The notes under the pieces: generated by a model
The model's database searches: none
Seen by the model: only the letters and a program-made list of their open reading frames with translations
Told to the model about the DNA's origin: nothing
In this document: positions 10,541-23,345 of the stretch, piece by piece
Layout of the letters: each line of letters starts with the position of its first letter
Position numbering within the stretch: the stretch's first letter is position 1
Assembly: GCF_048564905.1 (NCBI RefSeq)
Contig: NC_132991.1
Span: 62,627,501-62,691,500, forward strand
DNA: 64,000 nt
Source of the DNA: Vicugna pacos
Lineage: Eukaryota > Chordata > Mammalia > Artiodactyla > Camelidae
Reading direction: 5' to 3'
Made by a program: the position numbers and the translations under genes

Positions 10541-12335
10541 TAAGAAAAGCATATATGTACAGCTTTAAAAAGCAACATTGAAAGGCAAAGATCCTCTCTC
10601 TCTCTCACTTACCATCTAGAGTACAGAAAAAAATATGGTAAAGCAAGCATTCATTGGGGGAGAAAGCAAAAGAGGAGAAATACAAAAGACACAGAGAAAA
10701 GAATCTTTCCCGCAACAATGTCCAGAGCCCAAATTATATTATTCTTAGATTTTCTGGATTGTATTTAAAGTAAAGTCGGTCATCTAAAATGCAAAGACAA
10801 CAAACAAGCAGAAATAATGGTGAGTGCATTTGTTGCAACATGTTTTTATTTTAAATTTTTATTATGAATATCTTTAAAAGCATATGGGTGAATAGGTTCT
10901 CATCTCAATTAATTTTTCAGGAGAAACAGAGAAGTTATAGCTGATTAAAGCATTTAGCAAACACATAGAAAGGTCAGAGAATAAGGATGGATTTACTTCA
11001 GAATTTTAAAAAAAGCAAAAAAAGAAAGGAAGGAAACAGAACCTAGAAAGGTTAGGCATGTAAATTGTAGGGTTAAACTGAATATAATTAGGCTTAACTT
11101 GGCCCTTCTCCCAGAGTTCATAAACCCACACCAAGGAGCTCTCCAGGGAGTGATATAGTCAAATGGTGTCTTCCTTTAATGACCCATTTAAGTGGCCAGC
11201 TCTGTCCTACTGCAGGTATGCTCTTTTTTTTTTTTTTCTATTTATACCATTCACCTTTCCTTTTAAGCACTTGACTGTTTGCCTGTGTCTGAAGTGTTGA
11301 TTAGAGCAACTTGAAACCAAAGTAACATAGATTGTAGAATGTCTCAGGTTTGCAAAGAAAAGAACCTTGACTGTGATGTTAAGATCCACCACTGTTTGTC
11401 CATTTCAGTCCAGTTACAACCAAGTCCCCATTTTATTTGCTATACGGATCAACAGAAAAACTAGAAATATGAAAAAATGCTTTTAAAAAATTTAACTGGG
11501 AAAACAAGTCTTACTAATGATGAGTTTTTTTTTCTTTCAAATAACTAAGCATTGCATAAGGGAAAACTCTGAACTTTCATGGTTTAAGTCCTAGCCCAGA
11601 CGACTGGTTTCAGCTCCCTCAAGTAAAGAGCTTGGAAGTTGTCACGGTCATCTTTACAAAAACATAAATAAATAACAAAGTAAAAATCAATGACTTTCCT
11701 TGGACCCATCAGAGAACAAAATTTTCAGGGCAAACCTGAAATTTGGAGAAACAGATGAAATCTGCTTCCCTGGAGGAGGAGCTGCTGGAGCCAGACTGTA
11801 GAATACTTAAGTAGTGATTTTGAAAAAACTGATGGGGGCTGAATGTAGACTATCTTGAGGTCCACAGTCTTAGTAGGGATCCCACATTGTCCTGGGTTTT
11901 CCTCCAGGGACTTCACAAAGTTCTCATGATGATTTAATAAAGATTTTCCTGTGGCTCATTGTAAAATAAGCCCAGAAGATTCTCCATAGCACAGGCCTGT
12001 TCTCCAGAAACAAGACTTTACCACACCTTCATCTAACCATGGGAAGAGACTCTCCCATTCCAGGCTCTCTGGGTTTTCTGTCTCATTGAAAGTGGGGGAA
12101 GATTTTTACCACTAGAAACAATTAAAGATCACAGCCCGGAAACACAGATACACAAAATGCATAAGATCAGAGGGTATTTGTCCTCCCCTACTCCTGAACA
12201 CCAGGGTCTGAGGATAACAACAGTGGATTACAGCTGAAAGGGTTGAGAAACAGAGACTCTCTGAAGAGGTGTACTTAGGGAAACCCAGAGTCAAAAACAA
12301 ACACAGATGCACAAAAAGAAACAAAAACAAGGACA
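10541..12335. other. Unassigned stretch with small low-complexity runs
   Basis: It holds a CT run at about 10592-10604 and a T14 run at 11224-11237. Frames on the minus strand at 11725-11916 and 12112-12336 have no recognisable domain. Confidence 0.45.
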
Positions 12336-12339
12336 CTAG

Positions 12340-13990
12340 AAGCTGAAACCTACAGCTACCAAAAACATTTTTAAAAGCCCAGCTCCTAGCAGATTAACAT
12401 AAAGCTTCACACTTAAGCCCTTTTTCACCTCAGTTCTTTTTACCCAGTACAATACGTCTGGTGTTCAATAAATAACTACAGTATATTCAAAACAGCAGGA
12501 AAAAACACAGGCTGAAGAAAATAAAGCAAACATCAGAATTAGATTCAGATATAATGCAGAAGTTAGAAATATCAGACAGAGGATTTAAAATAACTATGAT
12601 TAATTAGGTAAGAGCTCTAGCGGAAAAAAGTAAACAACATGCAAGAACCGATGGGTAATGTAAGCAGAGAAATAGAAATTCGAAGAAACAACTGAAAGGA
12701 AATGCTAGAGATCAAAAACCCTGTAACAGAAACAAAGAGTACCTTTGATGGGCTCATTTGTAGGCTACACATCTGAGAAAAGAGTCACTGAGACCGAAGA
12801 TATATCACTAGAGACTTCTAAACCTGAAATGAAAAAAGATAAGTGAATGAAAAATAAAATATAATCCAGGAACTGCTATGGAAAATGTTCAAAATGCATG
12901 AACATCAGTGTAATTGCATTATCAGAAAGAAAATAGAAAAAACAAAACAGGAGAGTTATTTGAAGTAAGAATGGTTGAGAATTTTCTAAAGTTAATGGCA
13001 GACACCAAACTACTAATTCAGGAAGTTCCAAAGAAGACCAAGCAGGATAAATAACAGAAAACAAAACAAACAAACAAAAACTAAACCTAGACAATTTAGA
13101 TGCAAACTGCAGAAAACCAAAGACAAAGAGAAAATCTTGAAAGAAGCCAGAGGGAAAAAAATGCCTTGGTTATAAAGGAACAAGGATACAAATTACTGTG
13201 GGCTTCTCATGGGAGATCAGGCAAGGAGAGAGTAGGGTGAAATGTTAAAATGTTAAAAACACAAAACAAACAAAACAAAATACCACTCACCAAGAATTTC
13301 ATATCTAGTAAAAGAACAATCCTTAAAAAGGGAAGAAATAAAGACTTTCTCAGACCAAAAAAAAAAAAAACAAAAACATGAGGGTGGTTACCAGGGGGGT
13401 GGGGGGTGGGAAGGGATAAATTGGGCGTTCGAGATTAGCAGATACTGGCTGATATATATAAAATAGATAAACAAATTTATACTGTATAGCACAGGAAACT
13501 ATATTCAATACCTGATAGTAGCTTATAGTGAGAAAGAACATGAAAATGAATATATGTATATTCATGTATGACTGAAGCATTGTGCTGTGCACCAGAAATT
13601 GACACATTATAAACTGACTATACTTTAATTTAAAAAAAAAATACATAAAAAAACTGAGGGAATTCATAGCCAACAAAAGTACCCTACAAGAAATGTTAAA
13701 GTTCTTCAAAGAGAGGTAAAATCATACAGATCAGAAATTCGGAACTACATGAGGAAAATGTCATAGAAGGAATAAATAAAAGTAAAATATGTTATTTTTC
13801 TTATTCTTAATTGTGCTAAAAGTAGACTTCGTTTAAAGTAAAAACAGTAATTTACTGGGTGATCCTAGCATATGAATAAGTAAAAGGAATGACAGCAATG
13901 GCTAAGGAATGGGAGGGGAATGCTCTGTTAGAGATACCTGTATTACACAGCAAGTGATGTAGCATCTTTAAAGGTCGCCAAATCCACGGA
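12340..13990 (+). mobile_element. Old L1-class LINE (L1M/HAL1-like), interrupted
   Basis: Motif order typical of an old L1 or HAL1: GAAATGCTAGAGATCAAAAA, TTGAGAATTTTCTAAAGTTAA, AAGCAGGATAAATA, AGAAAATCTTGAAAGAAGCC, CTTTCTCAGACCAAA, then after an insertion CTGAGGGAATTCATAGCCAAC and GGAAGGGAGGGGAATG-like text to about 13990. A younger L1 3' end (about 13365-13645) splits it. The ORF1-related frame is no longer open. Confidence 0.75.
13365..13645 (+). mobile_element. Younger L1 3' end nested in old L1
   Basis: GTGGTTACCAGGGGGGTGGG, then AAATAGATAAACAAATTTAT, CTGTATAGCACAGGAAAC and CTATACTTTAATTT plus an A-rich tail are the 3' UTR of the cetartiodactyl-type L1. Only the last 280 bp is present (5' truncated). 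The host L1 continues on both sides, so this insertion is later. Confidence 0.9.
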
Positions 13991-16940
13991 TGATGGATTC
14001 TGGAAAACTGCTATGAATTAACGCACACACTGAAGCTGAAACCAAGAACTTCTTTCTATGTCTGTTTTCTCCATTTCATCCCCATTCCTAAATAACAATA
14101 AACCCCCTACTTTGGCCTATGGCAAGAAACAAGATTGTAGACTTCAATTATGTGAGATGGGTTCTTGAAACATATTTTTCTCATTGGATAGGGGAATTAG
14201 TGCTTAGATTATAAAATGTTATTATTACCAAGAAATTATATGCATGTCTTCTAAGTGTTAAAATTGTGAGTTATGTTACAGTTGTGCTCTGATATTTTCC
14301 TGCTGACACATATTTCTTAGGAAAATTGGAGATGTGGGACATTTGAGACTGGATTACTATAACTTGGGGGGTTCTTGTGGATTTCTACCTTTTCCAGTGG
14401 AAATGACTTAGGCTACATTTGCAGGATATAAACAAGAAAGCAATCAGTCACCTGTGTAGGATTTCTCTGGCTGAGAATAAACACAAGACAATTAGGAAGA
14501 AATGATATCTGAGTCCTAATTTCTTCAAAGGAGAAGAGATTTTATTTTGGAAGCTTTGACAATAAGAGAAAAAAAATTCATAGTTTTGAATTTAATTTCC
14601 CTTTTGGAAATTAATAATAAAAAGAGGGTTTGCAATCTTTATTTTGTAGCTGTATTTTTAACATGATATCATATGAAGATTTTTACATAATCCTCTCTTA
14701 TGATGTTGGTTAGACAACATAACTGGCCATAGTTTGAAATGAGAAAGAAAATGGTGAGTGAATCTTCAGTATAACATGTGATACATTTTTAGTTAACATT
14801 AGTTATTATCACTGCTAACTCAAGCATTTAGGGGGCAACATCTGAACTGTTTATTTCTTTAGTGTCACTCAGTAGATTGTGGCTGTGGTCTGACTAGCTT
14901 CACTGGAGCCTCAAGCATACTGAATGGCACAGGAAGAAAGAAGTATGGTGAATTATAACTGGTACAACAATTTATTCCTTTTAAGGTGATAAGGTAGAGC
15001 CTTGAAGGTTGACACATTTTCAACACAACCTAAAATAGTACAAAAGCTGTAAGGCAGTGAAGCTAAAGTTAGTTCTCTTTTCCTTTAAGAGCTCCACAAG
15101 CTGAGTCACTGTATGAAGACAGGATGACACTAGGTTGCCCACTGACCACCGTCCAAATGGAAAACTTACAGGCAAATGAATGATTGTTGCTTTACACCCC
15201 ACCTCCAAACTTAAGGTGGTCTGTCTCACACCAGTAACTGAAACAAACTCTATCTCAATGCTGTCAAAATCTAACCTGCATTCTTAACATTGGCTAGTTC
15301 TCCTCCATGATGGTTATTGGGAAGGACCAGAGTCTTTCAACTTGACTCAGCTGCTTAAGAATGGGTCTTGAGGCTGAAGTATTTCTTTAACCAGAGGTAG
15401 AGTTCTCACAGCTGTGCTGAGCTTACTGCATCGTGTGGGGTATCTTTCCTTGTTTCATACTCAATGTGAACTCTTCTGTTCTATTTTTGAAGTATGTGCA
15501 TCATATGGCACCTGGCCAACCCCACTGCTTTATCTTCCTCCATGGGAAGGGGATAAGGGTCCTTCCACTGCAGCACAGGAGAAGCACACGTGGAAACCCA
15601 CTGATAATGGGGGACTCATGATGCTGACTTTATCCTGTCTCCTCTGTGTTATGTCAAGTGCTGTTCTACCTCGTGACTGACCGTGTTGTGCTTTTTTGGT
15701 GATTCTGACATCAAGATGCAATAGTCTAAAGTATTTAAACTTCTAATCCTGGTGGTTGGCACAGTGATGATCTTTGCTATCCTCCACAATTTTGTGTGTG
15801 AACACCAGTCCACCCCTGGAATTGGAAACCAAGTGCATGGTACCCTGCTGGAGAGAAATTGGTGGCATGGTATATTTATATCTTATGAGGCCTCTTTTCC
15901 CCAAAGTACTTGCACCCTAAGGCATCCTAAGGAATTATAATTTATTCTCTGTGAATTTCTAACACCTTCATTGTCCCAAAGATTAGATGAGAGATTAATG
16001 AATTTACAGTTTACCTTGGAAATAACAGGTTTTTTAATTTTTTGTTACATTTGTGAATTTTACTGCTTGTTAGTTAATAATGCAGCAAAGAATAACCTAC
16101 ACATTTCGTGTTTCTTTGACTTTGTTAATGCAAAGAAATAAGGTATAGGAATTAACCAATCTACTGTAATACTTGAGCAATTAAAAACATATTAATTTTT
16201 TTCTTTCCCCAGGAGCCAGCAATTTGATCATGAGTTATACAGAAAATTTATTAGATCATCCTTTATGAGAATAATTTTTAATCTGATTTGCTGTAGATTA
16301 GAAAGAATTCAGTACTAATCAGGTAGAAAAATTAAATTTGGATAGCAATTATAATCCCAAAGGATCGAAGTGATATTAAGGGGGACTTAGGAGAGAAGGT
16401 TAAAGGAATAGTATATTTTATGAGGGAAAAGAGATCATTCTCCATATAAATTAATACTAATTATTACATACATGATATATTATGATATACAAGATGCTAC
16501 CCAGCTGTTCCCCATTTCCACTGAGTATTAACTAGGAGGATATATATTTTAAAGTGCAGCAGAATTTAAATATAATAGCAGCAGAACTGCCTTAGGAAAC
16601 GTGTTTTAAGGTGAAGAGTGATTACTAACATTTAAAAATACAATTCTAAGGACTATGAAGTTCATTTCACAAGAGACGTGTAATGAGTTAGAATAGAGAC
16701 TAATATTCTAACACGTGATGGCTAGTGTAGTCCTTACCAAGGGGTTCCTCTCATGTTAAAGTTTTTCCTGTCAGACTAAACATATTGTAGGTTACAATGA
16801 AAAAGTGCATCTACTTTAATATTCAATTTTTTGAGATGTGTTACTCTCCTTGAGTGTTTCGTTGTTATCACATTGTCACTTCTCATTTTTTGTGATCTAC
16901 CTTCTTGTTTGTAAATAGGTGGGGAAAGTACAAGTTCACA
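13991..16940. other. Unassigned stretch, about 3 kb
   Basis: I recognise no family. 14985-15960 has a somewhat higher G+C than its surroundings and could be an old repeat I cannot name. Frames there (15414-15680 plus, 15530-15721 minus) overlap antisense and look random. The rest is AT-rich. Confidence 0.4.
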
Positions 16941-16944
16941 CCAA

Positions 16945-17445
16945 GCCCTGCATCACTGGCCACCTTGCCCAGCTTAACTTTATATCCTCCTGATAACTGC
17001 GTCCCCATCCCCTCCCATCACACTGACCTTCGCTATGCTGAGACTATGCCAGCACTGGCTGTTTTCACTGTCTGGAACTCTCTTTCCTGCCTATTTGCAT
17101 GGCTAGCCCTCTTTCTTTCAGGAGCTTGCTAAAGTGTTCCCTTCTCATGAGATGATCCCTGACCACCCTAGTTTCTTCTGAAGTCTGTCCCCTCCACCAC
17201 AATTCTCCAGGCGCCCTGTACTCCTTGTCCTTTGTTCTTTTAACATTCATCACCTTCTATTACAGAATATTTTTATTTTTCATGTTTACTATCTATTGTC
17301 TGCTTTTTTCCCCACTAGAATGCAATATAATCTCCACACATTTAGGAGATTTTACCTTCTTTGCTCATTGAAATATAGATCTACCAAGTGCCTAAAATAG
17401 CCCCTGGTACTCATTATATACTCATTGAATAAATGAATAAAAATG
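16945..17445 (+). mobile_element. L2 LINE 3' end
   Basis: Sense 3' region of L2: TCTGGAACTCTCTTTCCTGC, GATCCCTGACCACCCTAG, CCCCACTAGAATGCAATATA and CTCATTGAATAAATGAATAA at the terminus. The frame at 16905-17132 is inside this repeat and is not a gene. Confidence 0.85.
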
Positions 17446-17449
17446 ATAG

Positions 17450-17915
17450 ATCCAATTGAGTGCTTACCCAGATTAAGTCACTGAATACTTTATTATAGAT
17501 AACTCCAAAATGTCTTGCCTACTGTTAAGCTATGGAGATTCTGCGGTCTGAGTGCCATGGACTGCAAGCATAAGAAACAGATAGACATACATACAGAAAC
17601 ACACAAAATAGGTATCCAAAGCTCAAAAGATAATGGCAGGCATTGCTGATATATGTTTTATAAAGACTTGCAACCCCAATTACCTCAGAATGTTATGTTA
17701 GCCTTCATATACCATGTTATATTTACTAGTGGTTCCAGATACTATTAATCTTAACTCAGATATTATAATAGTTCATTGGCAAGTCAAGAGGGAAAATTAT
17801 TTTAAAACTTGGAACTATTGATTCAAAAGGGGAAAAAGAGATTTATGTGTCATATAGGCAGGACGTGAAATTGGATTAACTTACTCATCCACTGCTTGCC
17901 CTTTGTACCCACTCG
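17450..17915. other. Unassigned stretch
   Basis: AT-rich. A degraded CA/ATAC-like run lies at about 17580-17610; nothing else is visible. Confidence 0.5.
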
Positions 17916-17917
17916 TT

Positions 17918-18326
17918 TTTTAAAAAAACACCTTTATTGTGGTATGGTTCCCATACAGTAAACTATACATATTTCAGATGTACAATTTGATGAATTTTGA
18001 TAGATGCATACACCCATAAACCACCACTGCAATCAAGATAGGGAGTGATAGAAATGTTAGCTAAGAGGTGCAATTTTTGAATTCCCAATTTATCCCTTCC
18101 CACCTCCTTTACACCCTAGTAACCATAAGTTTGTTTTCTATGTCCATGAGTCTGTTTTTGGTTTGTAGATAAGTTTGTGTCCTTTTTTTTTTAGATTCCA
18201 CATATAAGCAATATCATATGGTAGTTTTCTTTCTCTTTCTGGCTTACTTCACTTAGAATGATGATCTCCAGGTCCATCCATGTTGTTGCAAATGAAATTT
18301 TATTTTTTATGGCTGAGTAGTATTCC

Positions 18327-18385
<59 letters not shown>

Positions 18386-18612
18386 ATACACCACATCTTC
18401 TTTATTCAGTCATCTGTTGAGGAACATTTGGGTTGCTTCCATGTCTTGGCTATTATATATAGTGCTACTATGAATATTCGGGTGCATGTGTCTTTCTGAA
18501 TTATATTTTTCTCTGGATCAGGAGTGGGATTGCTGGATCATGCAGTAACTCTATTTTTAGCTTTTTAATGAACCTCCATACTGTTCTCCATATTGGCTGC
18601 ACATTTCTACCC
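17918..18612 (-). mobile_element. L1 LINE 3' portion, antisense, composite
   Basis: 17918-18060 reads as an older L1 3' UTR (CTTTATTGTGGTATGGTTCC, TACAATTTGATGAATTTTGA). 18060-18612 is the younger type, antisense. The minus strand encodes the ORF2 carboxy end with MEYYSAIK, TTWMDLE and LSEVSQKEK. A TG microsatellite sits within it. It may be one element with a hybrid tail or one insertion beside another. Confidence 0.85.
18329..18383. repeat. (TG)n microsatellite
   Basis: About 27 uninterrupted TG units inside the antisense L1. On the minus strand it reads as a His-Thr run in the ORF2 remnant. Long pure dinucleotide arrays are usually length-polymorphic. Confidence 0.97.
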
Positions 18613-18634
18613 ATTCTTAAGCTACACTATTTTT

Positions 18635-18890
18635 AAGACACACTATTTACTGAATTTTTTTATAAACCAAGAACTAAACTAGGTGCTTTGTGTTTATTAT
18701 CCCTGTCTCTCTAATAATTATTGTAAAATAGATATTGTTTTCCCATTTTACAGGGGAAAAAAATTCAAAGACATTAAATTCTCCAAACTCACTAAGATAT
18801 CACTCAGCTAAAATATGAAGAAGCCTGAATTCAAGCCAAGGTTGTCTGAGCTAAGAACCATCTTCCTTCTACGACAGCAGGCTATGCTTA
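18635..18890 (-). repeat. MIR SINE
   Basis: Antisense MIR: CTAAACTAGGTGCTTTGTG, TTCCCATTTTACAGGGG, AAACTCACTAAGATATCAC and GAACCATCTTCCTTCTACGA in the expected order. Confidence 0.85.
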
Positions 18891-18894
18891 GTTG

Positions 18895-19573
18895 TTTCTT
18901 CTGTCTGAGAGCAGGGGCCTTGCGACAGAGCATCAATTCAATAGTAAGCTGGCTCTATGGCAGCAACAATGGGGATGTGGGAAAGTGAACTGAAAACTCT
19001 AAGACCCCTTTGTTCATGTCCCATCACGAGTTTTGACAAGACTCCAGATCATCAAATCAGTGCCTCCTTGACTCTGTCTTCTTTCAGGTAGATTCGTCAG
19101 TGCTGCAAGCAAAAAATCCATACCCACCCATAAGACATGTTCCAAGAAAGTTTGGTAGATCAAGGCTTTAGGCAACAGCATAGCCCCTGAGTTTTAGCCC
19201 TACCTGGAGAATATTTTGTTTGTTTTCTTGAAAATTAACAGTAGGATCTCCTTGGGTAGAAATTGACATTTCATGACATTTTATAAGCCGCCAAAACATT
19301 ACATATGATCTCTACACACAAATATTCATGTGAGCTCTTTGTGCCTTTTCTTTAACTCTCTTATTTTCTCTTCTTCTTGCCTTTCCTGTACCTAAAACCT
19401 ATAACTGACACTGATGGAACTCAAGACCCAGGTAATGAAGGCCCCGAATTAAACATAATCATTCATGAGCTGCTCATTTCCTACCTTGGAACATCTGAGG
19501 AACAATAAAAAATAAAAACCAACCACCGCTTGAATTTTGAGTATAATCATCAATTTAATCATAGAATTTATTT
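18895..19573. other. Unassigned stretch
   Basis: No repeat recognised. The minus-strand frame at 19449-19715 runs into the L1 that follows and is antisense to it. Confidence 0.5.
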
Positions 19574-19574
19574 T

Positions 19575-20320
19575 TGGTGGGATGTAGTTTGGTGCAGCCA
19601 TTATGGAAAACAGTATGGAGATTCCTGAAAAAACTAAAAATAGACTTACCATATGATCCAGCAACCCCACTCCTGGGCATATGTCCCAAGGGAACTCTAA
19701 TTCGAAAAGATACACGCACCCAAATGTTCACAGCAGCACAATTTACAATAGCCAACACATGGAAGCAACCTAAATGTCCATCAACAGATGACTGGATAAA
19801 GAAGTTGTGGTATATTTATACAATGAAATACTACTCACCATAAAAAGAATAAAATAATGCCATTTGCAGCAACATGGACCTAGAAATCATCATTCTAAGT
19901 GAAGTAAGCCAGAAAGAGAAAGAAAAAAATACCATATGATATCATTTATATGTGGAATCTTAAGAAGAAAAAAAGGACACAAATAAACTTATTTACAAAA
20001 CAGAAACAGAAAGATCATAGAAAAAAAAAAAAAGAAGAAACGTAAGAAAACAAACTTATGGTTACCAGGGGGAAAAGGAGGTGGGAAGGGATACATTGGG
20101 AGTTCCAGATTTGCAGATACTAACTACCATATATATAAAATAGATAAACAACAAGTTTCTACTGTATAGCACAGGGAACTATATTCAATATCTAGTAGTA
20201 ACCTATAATGAAAAAGAATATGAAAACAAATATATGTATGTCTATGTATGACTAAAACATTATGCTGTACACCAGAAATGATGCAACATGGTAAACTGAC
20301 TACACTTCAATTTTTAGAGA
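19575..20320 (+). mobile_element. L1 LINE 3' portion (5' truncated)
   Basis: Starts GGTGGGATGTAGTTTGGTGC within ORF2. The plus strand encodes [20 protein letters not shown] and [10 protein letters not shown] up to 19843, where the frame ends early. The 3' UTR follows (GGTTACCAGGGGGAAAAGG, TGTATAGCACAGGGAACTA, ACTACACTTCAA). No clear target-site duplication. Confidence 0.92.
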
Positions 20321-20434
20321 AAGTATAAAGTAGACAAAAAAAAAATGGAGGAGCCAGAAAAGATTAGGCCAGTGATAAAAGGAGTGTGTTTAAGGAAAAT
20401 GCCTGGCTTTAGCATTTATAAAACATTTTGACTG

Positions 20435-20562
20435 TGGTCCTCAACTGTGGCTGCATACTAGAATCACACTTCTACCCTGATTCCTGGTGTAACTGGTGAG
20501 TCTGGGCAATGATAAGTTTTCAAAGCTGAGTAAGTACTTCTAAATAACATTAAACTGCAAAA
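20435..20562 (+). mobile_element. MER5A-like hAT-Charlie element
   Basis: It begins at TGTGGTCCTCAACTGTGGCT and GCATACTAGAATCAC, then TCTGGGCAATGATAAGTTTT and CAAAGCT of the MER5 interior. Non-autonomous, eutherian-wide and long dead. The right terminus is blurred. Confidence 0.75.
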
Positions 20563-20564
20563 AG

Positions 20565-22592
20565 CACTGAGCTAACTGGAAACCAGAGGGTCTTATCCTC
20601 TAGAAGGCCAGTGAGGAGGATGATACAGGACACCCTTTCAGGTGTGATGACACCAAGAAAATTCTGCTTCTTTTACTCAGGGGTTGAGGTGGAAGTGATA
20701 AAAGTGAAGCGATACTCTGGAATGTCGCTTTGCTGTTTGTAATTCTCTCCCCAACATTGGTGCAAGGACAAATTACATTAGGGGGCTTCTGTTCTTTCCT
20801 CTATTTTTATTTTCAAAAATGATATGCTGCAAATTCAGGGTTCTACAGCACAAGGTGAGAAGTAGGACCATAGAAATTTCTCTCCATGTTCCATCTCGTT
20901 CACCAACCCCACACTTTAAACCCAGGATTTAACCATCATATTAAAGACTGAAAAGTTAAGTAATTTGTTTCAGGTACTTGTAAAAGAGTTATCCCCGCCT
21001 CAAAGAGGTTTGACCAAGCTTCCTGCTTCCTGAACTTTAATTAATTTTTCAGTTTTGTAACATACTAGAAATTAGCTGAATTGCTCAGATTACAAATCAT
21101 ACATACAAATTATAATGTCCCAATATAGTAGTGTTTCCCACCGTTTACTACATACCTTCTTATTCCTGAGTCTCAGTCTCACACTCCCAGCAGGCACCCT
21201 AAACACATGTCCCAGAATATGTACACAGTATTTGAGGTTGAGTGAACCAAAAAAAAAAAAAAAACAGAATACAGAATACCAGTCAGCTTTCCTGAAACAC
21301 AGACTTCAGCACAATGGAATATTTCCTCATCAGAGACATGGCGGTGGCGATCAATTTGTTTAAAAGGTTAACAGAATTCCCTTTAGCTTTCTAACAAAAT
21401 TATCCCAGTCATCAGAAGTTATGCAGGCCAGAAACTCTAGCATGTTCAGCTTCGTAATTTTGCAGAAAACCCCTAGATTTTAAAAAGAAGTGTTTCTTCC
21501 ATGATGCCGCTTCTTTGGCCCCCACACTAATGTGCTTGTGTGTTTATTGAAGAGAGCTTTTTGTTCTGTTCTTTCTAGTTTGTTAGCTTTTCAAATGCTC
21601 TCTGCCCCCATAGGAAGCTATTTCGATCTAAAGAAGCCACTCTCCAAAGACCGTGAAGCTGCTGCAATATTTATGAAATCTAAAACCTCTGCTCTTGATC
21701 TTTTTAATAAAGGTCTCCAAGGAAGGTGTCGAGGCTAATGAAGAGAAAAGGGAGAAGGAAAAGCAGCTCATGAGAGAGTCTAACCGTGTGCTCTCAGCAG
21801 ACAGCTAAAATGTAAACAGAGAGGTGATCGATGCCAGACTGCTTCTAAATTAAGTCTTAAGATGCATATTAATGACTGCTTCCTGAAAAAGAATATTATA
21901 CTGAGAATGGCACTTAAGCAAATGGAAACTACCTGAATTTTAGAGTCAGCTCCCTACTCAGCTGAGTTTCCTGTCGGAGAAATACTTGCCTAGTTAGTGG
22001 GTAGAGTTGTATGGTTCATTTCTAAAGGAATCTAGAAAAAGGATTTTGAAAACAAAACAAAACAAAACAAAAAAACCCTCCCCAAACATAAACAGGTCAA
22101 ACATGGCTCTCAATTCATCCCTGAAGGGTCTCTTAGAAAGATTCACAGCTGCTCAGTTTTATAGGGCCACCTGCCACGCTGAGGCAAAGGATGGGATCTC
22201 TCTGAATAGTAAGGAGGAAAAGTCAGCCTCCTGTAAATAAGCATGAAAAACCAGAAAGATTAGAATTCAGCATCTCAATTCTGTGAAACAACTGTGCAAC
22301 ACAAAGTAGATTCATGAGTTCAAGAAGAAGCAAAATTAGAACTGGCCCCATTCAGACTGAATAGTCTGAGGGCAGTAGCACAGTAAAACTCCATCTTTCC
22401 TCTAATAAGTAAGTGGCTGGATGATTGTGATGGAGCATAAATTAAAAGGCAAGAGAGTTTAAGAGATGAGGTTTTAAGATGATCAGAGGCTAGGTCATGC
22501 CGAAGGTTGTCAACCTTGGATGTTACGTAGGCTGGTAGCTTTCAGACTGTGAAAAACAGTCAGTTCCCTTCCTTTCTATCACTTCTCTCATT
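20565..22592. other. Unassigned stretch
   Basis: Contains an A16 run (21249-21264) and an (AAAAC)n tract at 22048-22075. 21713-21811 encodes a short Lys/Glu-rich frame preceded by a pyrimidine-rich AG, discussed among the findings. No family or exon can be supported. Confidence 0.4.
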
Positions 22593-22593
22593 C

Positions 22594-23345
22594 TTTTTTT
22601 TTTATTTTTTTTTTATTGAAATGTAGTTGTACAATTTTGGTTTCAGGGGTACAACAAAGCTATTCAGTTATATATACATATAAATAAATATATAATTTTT
22701 TTCTTTTTGGATTCTTTTCCATTATGCTATTACAAGAAATTGAATATAATTCCCTGTACCATACAGTAGGTCCTTGTTGTTTATGTATTTTATGTATAGT
22801 AACATGTATCTGTTAATCCCAAACTCCTAATTTATCCCTCCCCCACCTTTTCCCCTTTGGTAACCATAGTTTGTTTTCTATGTCCATGAGTCTGGTTTTG
22901 TAAATAGATTTTGTATCTTTTTTTTATTCCACATACAAGTGATATCATATGATACTTGTCTTTCTCTGTCTGACTTATTTTACTCAGTGTGATAATCTGT
23001 AGGTCCACTCCATGTTGCTGCAAATGGCATTATTTCAATTTTTATGGCTGTGTAATATTCTATTGTATATATATCTTCTTTATCCAGTCATCTATTGGTG
23101 GACATTTAGGTTGTTTCCATGTCTTGGCTATTGTAAACAGTACTGCTATGAACATTGGGGTATATGTGTCTTTTCAAATTACAGTTCAAAATTATGTATT
23201 ATCATATTATTATAATGCCCAGGGGTGGGATTGCTGGATTAAATGGTAAGTCTATTTTTAATGTTTTAAGGAACCTCCACACTGTCCTCCATAGTGTCTG
23301 CACCAATTTACATTCCCATCAACAGAGTAGAACACCTCCTTCATT
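22594..23345 (-). mobile_element. L1 LINE 3' portion, antisense
   Basis: It opens with a T-rich tail complement and TATTGAAATGTAGTTGTAC, then AATTCCCTGTACCATACAG of the 3' UTR. The minus-strand ORF2 end includes GVDLQIITLSKISQTEKDKY (22832-23023). It breaks off near CATCAACAGAGTAGAAC, so it is 5' truncated. Confidence 0.92.

Noticed and set aside
14985-15960. Processed pseudogene
   Set aside because: No A-tail, no target-site duplication and no frame with a protein I recognise; left unassigned.
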